A stretch of 7,836 nucleotides of DNA from Gammaproteobacteria bacterium (GTDB taxonomy: Bacteria > Pseudomonadota > Gammaproteobacteria > QOAV01): NCBI GenBank assembly GCA_027067235.1, contig JALXFQ010000081.1, positions 1 through 7,836 of the forward strand, read 5' to 3'. The stretch's first letter is position 1. The number at the start of each line of letters is the position of its first letter. Below are positions 6,074-7,836 of this stretch, piece by piece. A program made the translations under genes and the position numbers. The notes beneath the pieces are model-generated. The model worked only from the letters and a program-made list of their open reading frames with translations, had not been told where the DNA came from and did not search any database.

Positions 6074-6838
6074 TCAGTTTTTCTCTCTGTTTATCAGCTT
6101 GAAATCGGCCACCACGGGTAAATGATCGCTGGCGATACGCGCCACCTTGTAACGACTGCGCTGGACATTCAACAACTGCAAACCGCCACGATAGTAAATC
6201 CTGTCCAGGCCACCACGCGGCGAGAATGACGGATAGGTTTTTATGGCTTTCGGCCCCTGTCCGGTTTCATGATCGGTGGCGCAGGCCAGGCCCATGCCTT
6301 CCACGTAGAACGCCCGCAACAACGAACGCCAGTCATTGAAATCACCCGCCACCAGACACGGCGTACTGGCATCCAGTTCGGCGAATTCCGGCGATCGGCC
6401 CAGCATGCCCGCCTGCGCCTGGCGTTCCCGCGCCGACAGTCCCAAGTGTAAATTGAACACTTCCAATGGATAACATTCTCCGGCCTTATTTGCCAGCGTT
6501 ATGGAGGTATGCTGACATCCACGCGCCTTGCGGCCCTCCAGCGTGAGATCTATATTGCGCTCGTACTCAATGGGAAAACGGCTCAATGTGGCATTGCCAT
6601 AATGCCCTTCGCGCAATTTCACATTGTGGCCCAGGGCGTAATGGGGATAGTCCAGAGAACGCGCCAGCTCCTCGGCAAGATTCAGCTTGCGCGAGCGCGG
6701 CACGCCATTGTCCACTTCCTGCAACAACACGATGTCGGCATTGTGGCCGCGCAGGATCTGTTCCACCCGGTCAAGGCGAAAGCGCCGGTCCAGACCAATG
6801 GCTCGATGCATGTTGTAGGTAACGACACGGAATTTCAT
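6074..6838 (-). CDS. Endonuclease/exonuclease/phosphatase family protein, YbhP-like
   Basis: A 254-residue member of the metal-dependent EEP (DNase I-like) phosphodiesterase superfamily, without a signal peptide. The active-site series is complete: Asn9 in VVTYNMHRAIG, Glu41 in LLQEVD, HYGNATLSRFPIE (79-91), Asn129 in FNLHLGL, Asp166 and Asn168 in VAGDFNDWR, Asp212 in GLDRIYY, and Asp238-His239 in ASDHLPV. The GNATLSR, HLGL..RQAQ and DFNDWR segments recall E. coli YbhP, whose gene sits beside cardiolipin synthase clsB; that match is from memory. Substrates could be nucleic acid, phospholipid or an inositol-phosphate-like compound. I chose the ATG at 6838 (MKFRVVTYN) because the fold starts there; an in-frame ATG at 6907 would add 23 residues that look non-conserved. 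Its TGA abuts the next gene's ATG with no spacer. Confidence 0.9.
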   Translation of the reverse strand: MKFRVVTYNMHRAIGLDRRFRLDRVEQILRGHNADIVLLQEVDNGVPRSRKLNLAEELARSLDYPHYALGHNVKLREGHYGNATLSRFPIEYERNIDLTLEGRKARGCQHTSITLANKAGECYPLEVFNLHLGLSARERQAQAGMLGRSPEFAELDASTPCLVAGDFNDWRSLLRAFYVEGMGLACATDHETGQGPKAIKTYPSFSPRGGLDRIYYRGGLQLLNVQRSRYKVARIASDHLPVVADFKLINREKN

Positions 6839-6915
6839 CGGGATTCTTTGTTGTGCCTGTGGTTGCGCCCGCGCATTGTAGCAGGGACAGGGCCAGAACC
6901 GCTCCATGCCATTGT
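6839..6915 (-). promoter_or_regulatory. Possible internal promoter before the EEP-family gene
   Basis: The 77-base gap after the YiiX-like gene contains TACAAT on the minus strand (6875-6880), five of six matches to a sigma-70 -10 box and 36 bases before the EEP ATG. The region about 17 bases upstream (GGTTCTGG) is a poor -35. It may give the downstream three genes their own transcription. If the start at 6907 were used instead, most of this stretch would be coding. Confidence 0.3.
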
Positions 6916-7806
6916 TTATTCGGCCTGCTGCCCCAGCTTTTTGGTCTTCTTTTTCTTTTTGTCCTTCGCCTGCGGCGCAGGCACAGTCTGTTCCGGTTCG
7001 TCCAGTTCCGGCTCACCGGGCGCCCATTGCAGTTTGCGGTAATCGAAGCCACGCTCGATGGTCGGTTTTACGATGCGAAAATACGGCGACAGGTCAAAAT
7101 CCCGTGGTGCAAACAGACTGTGATGGCGGATATGCAGTATTTCTATCTCGCTGTAATGCAAACCTCCCTCCATGCCGGCGTGAGTGATGCGCGGCAACAC
7201 CGGGTATTTCACGTGCTGAAAAGCCTGGGCGATGACCGTGGAGCATATCGCCCGCGACGGGTCATTGCTGCCCAGCGCCAGCATGCGCCGGCGAAAACGC
7301 ACCGGCACCGGCGGCGTCGGGAACAGATAACGCGCCAGATCGAAAATGTGCTTCAGGTCATAGGCATTGCCGAGCTGATCCTTTACCTCGTCGATCACCG
7401 CCTGGCGGTCGGCCCGTTTCAGCCCCACAGGGCGACAGATACGGGTGTTGAAATCCCGGTATTTGGACAGCGGCACGGCAATCACGCCCTTCGATACTTC
7501 GGCCTCTATCAGGGTGCATGGCTCGCCCTCGTCAGAGCGTATGCCGGTATCGCCAACAAAAATGGCCGAATGCGACCAGGTCGATTGCGTCAGGTATTTG
7601 ATCGCGGTACTGATACGCGAATTGCCTTCCACCAGCAGCACATCGCCCGGCTGCAGAAACTTTTCCAGTACCGGCGCCGCATGGGTGGCAAACGGCTTGT
7701 AGGTGCGTATCGGGCTGTTCAGGTATTCCGCCAGACGGGTACCCAGCCAGACCATCAGATTGTCCAGGGCCTTTTTCATTGTTGTCGCGATTGATTCCTT
7801 GCTCAT
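6916..7806 (-). CDS. YiiX/YebB-like NlpC/P60 family cysteine hydrolase (permuted papain fold)
   Basis: A 296-residue protein with the circularly permuted NlpC/P60 layout, in which histidine precedes cysteine: QPGDVLLVEG (52-61), WSHSAIFVG with His79, LIEAE with Glu101, then AICSTVIAQAF with the presumed nucleophile Cys188. Members cleave amide or ester bonds in peptidoglycan, lipid or protein; the substrate of the YiiX branch is unsettled. No signal peptide or lipobox is evident, so it appears cytoplasmic or membrane-associated, with an amphipathic N-terminus (residues 10-30). The C-terminus is unusual: an acidic, proline-containing linker (262-278) then KDKKKKKTKK at 281-290. The start is unsure: ATG at 7806 has no ribosome site, and ATG at 7779 (MKKALDNL) shares the context ACAACAATGAAAAA with mdh but also lacks a well-placed site. 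It is first in the visible four-gene minus-strand run. Confidence 0.85.
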   Translation of the reverse strand: MSKESIATTMKKALDNLMVWLGTRLAEYLNSPIRTYKPFATHAAPVLEKFLQPGDVLLVEGNSRISTAIKYLTQSTWSHSAIFVGDTGIRSDEGEPCTLIEAEVSKGVIAVPLSKYRDFNTRICRPVGLKRADRQAVIDEVKDQLGNAYDLKHIFDLARYLFPTPPVPVRFRRRMLALGSNDPSRAICSTVIAQAFQHVKYPVLPRITHAGMEGGLHYSEIEILHIRHHSLFAPRDFDLSPYFRIVKPTIERGFDYRKLQWAPGEPELDEPEQTVPAPQAKDKKKKKTKKLGQQAE

Positions 7807-7836
7807 GGTACGCGTCAGCGCTGTTGCCTCGATGCA
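7807..7836. other. Right-edge non-coding stub
   Basis: Thirty bases upstream of the YiiX-like start. No promoter, ribosome site or end of a neighbouring gene can be recognised in so short a piece. Confidence 0.3.

Noticed and set aside
4216..6121. Two overlapping long plus-strand frames opposite prmC and the nucleotidyltransferase
   Set aside because: Both are reverse shadows; the minus-strand genes carry the family motifs, and the plus-strand products show none.
6839..6907. Twenty-three-residue extension of the EEP-family protein
   Set aside because: EEP proteins normally start with the strand leading to TYNMH, which begins at the ATG at 6838; the extra residues show no conserved pattern or clean signal peptide.
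6853..7794. Plus-strand frame opposite the YiiX-like gene (313 codons)
   Set aside because: Antisense to a gene with a plausible His-Glu-Cys active site; its early hydrophobic stretch is the lysine-rich tail read backwards, not a signal peptide.
1..7836. Insertion sequence, CRISPR array, tRNA or phage-defence island
   Set aside because: No transposase or integrase motifs, no regularly spaced direct repeats, no tRNA-like cloverleaf and no nuclease-helicase defence genes were noticed; nearly all of the window is accounted for by the eight genes described.

Overview
The window is a compact stretch of a bacterial chromosome, GC-rich by eye and almost fully coding. Family types suggest a proteobacterium, most likely a gammaproteobacterium. 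The clues are a PsiE-family membrane protein, a YiiX/YebB-like hydrolase, a YbhP-like phosphodiesterase and a GAAGxIGY-type malate dehydrogenase. This is inferred from remembered family patterns; no search was run. I see no mobile element, CRISPR array, rRNA or tRNA.

Left block (1-3793, all minus strand; transcription runs toward position 1): a metallo-beta-lactamase-fold hydrolase (2858-3793), malate dehydrogenase (1792-2769), cofactor-independent phosphoglycerate mutase gpmI (140-1684), and the first 47 codons of a PfkB-family sugar kinase (1-143) that leaves the window. The kinase ATG overlaps the gpmI stop in an ATGA, so the two are probably translationally coupled. The last three genes form a central-carbon cluster (malate/oxaloacetate, 3-PG/2-PG, and probably a phosphofructokinase-type step).

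Middle: a lone plus-strand gene for a four-helix PsiE-family protein (3842-4243). It diverges from the hydrolase across 48 bases that must hold both promoters, and converges on prmC with a 29-base gap containing a weak hairpin followed by T6.

Right block (4273-7806, all minus strand): a YiiX-like NlpC/P60 hydrolase with a lysine-rich tail, a YbhP-like endonuclease/exonuclease/phosphatase protein, a MobA-like nucleotidyltransferase with an atypical N-terminal loop and an unexplained C-terminal half, and prmC, the release-factor glutamine methyltransferase. The last three are tightly packed: TGA directly abuts ATG between the phosphodiesterase and nucleotidyltransferase genes, and prmC begins inside the nucleotidyltransferase gene, apparently without an ATG.

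Most of the window is housekeeping. The part most likely to hold undescribed biology is the YiiX-like / YbhP-like / nucleotidyltransferase trio, whose joint substrate I cannot name. A role in phospholipid head-group or envelope metabolism is a hypothesis only.
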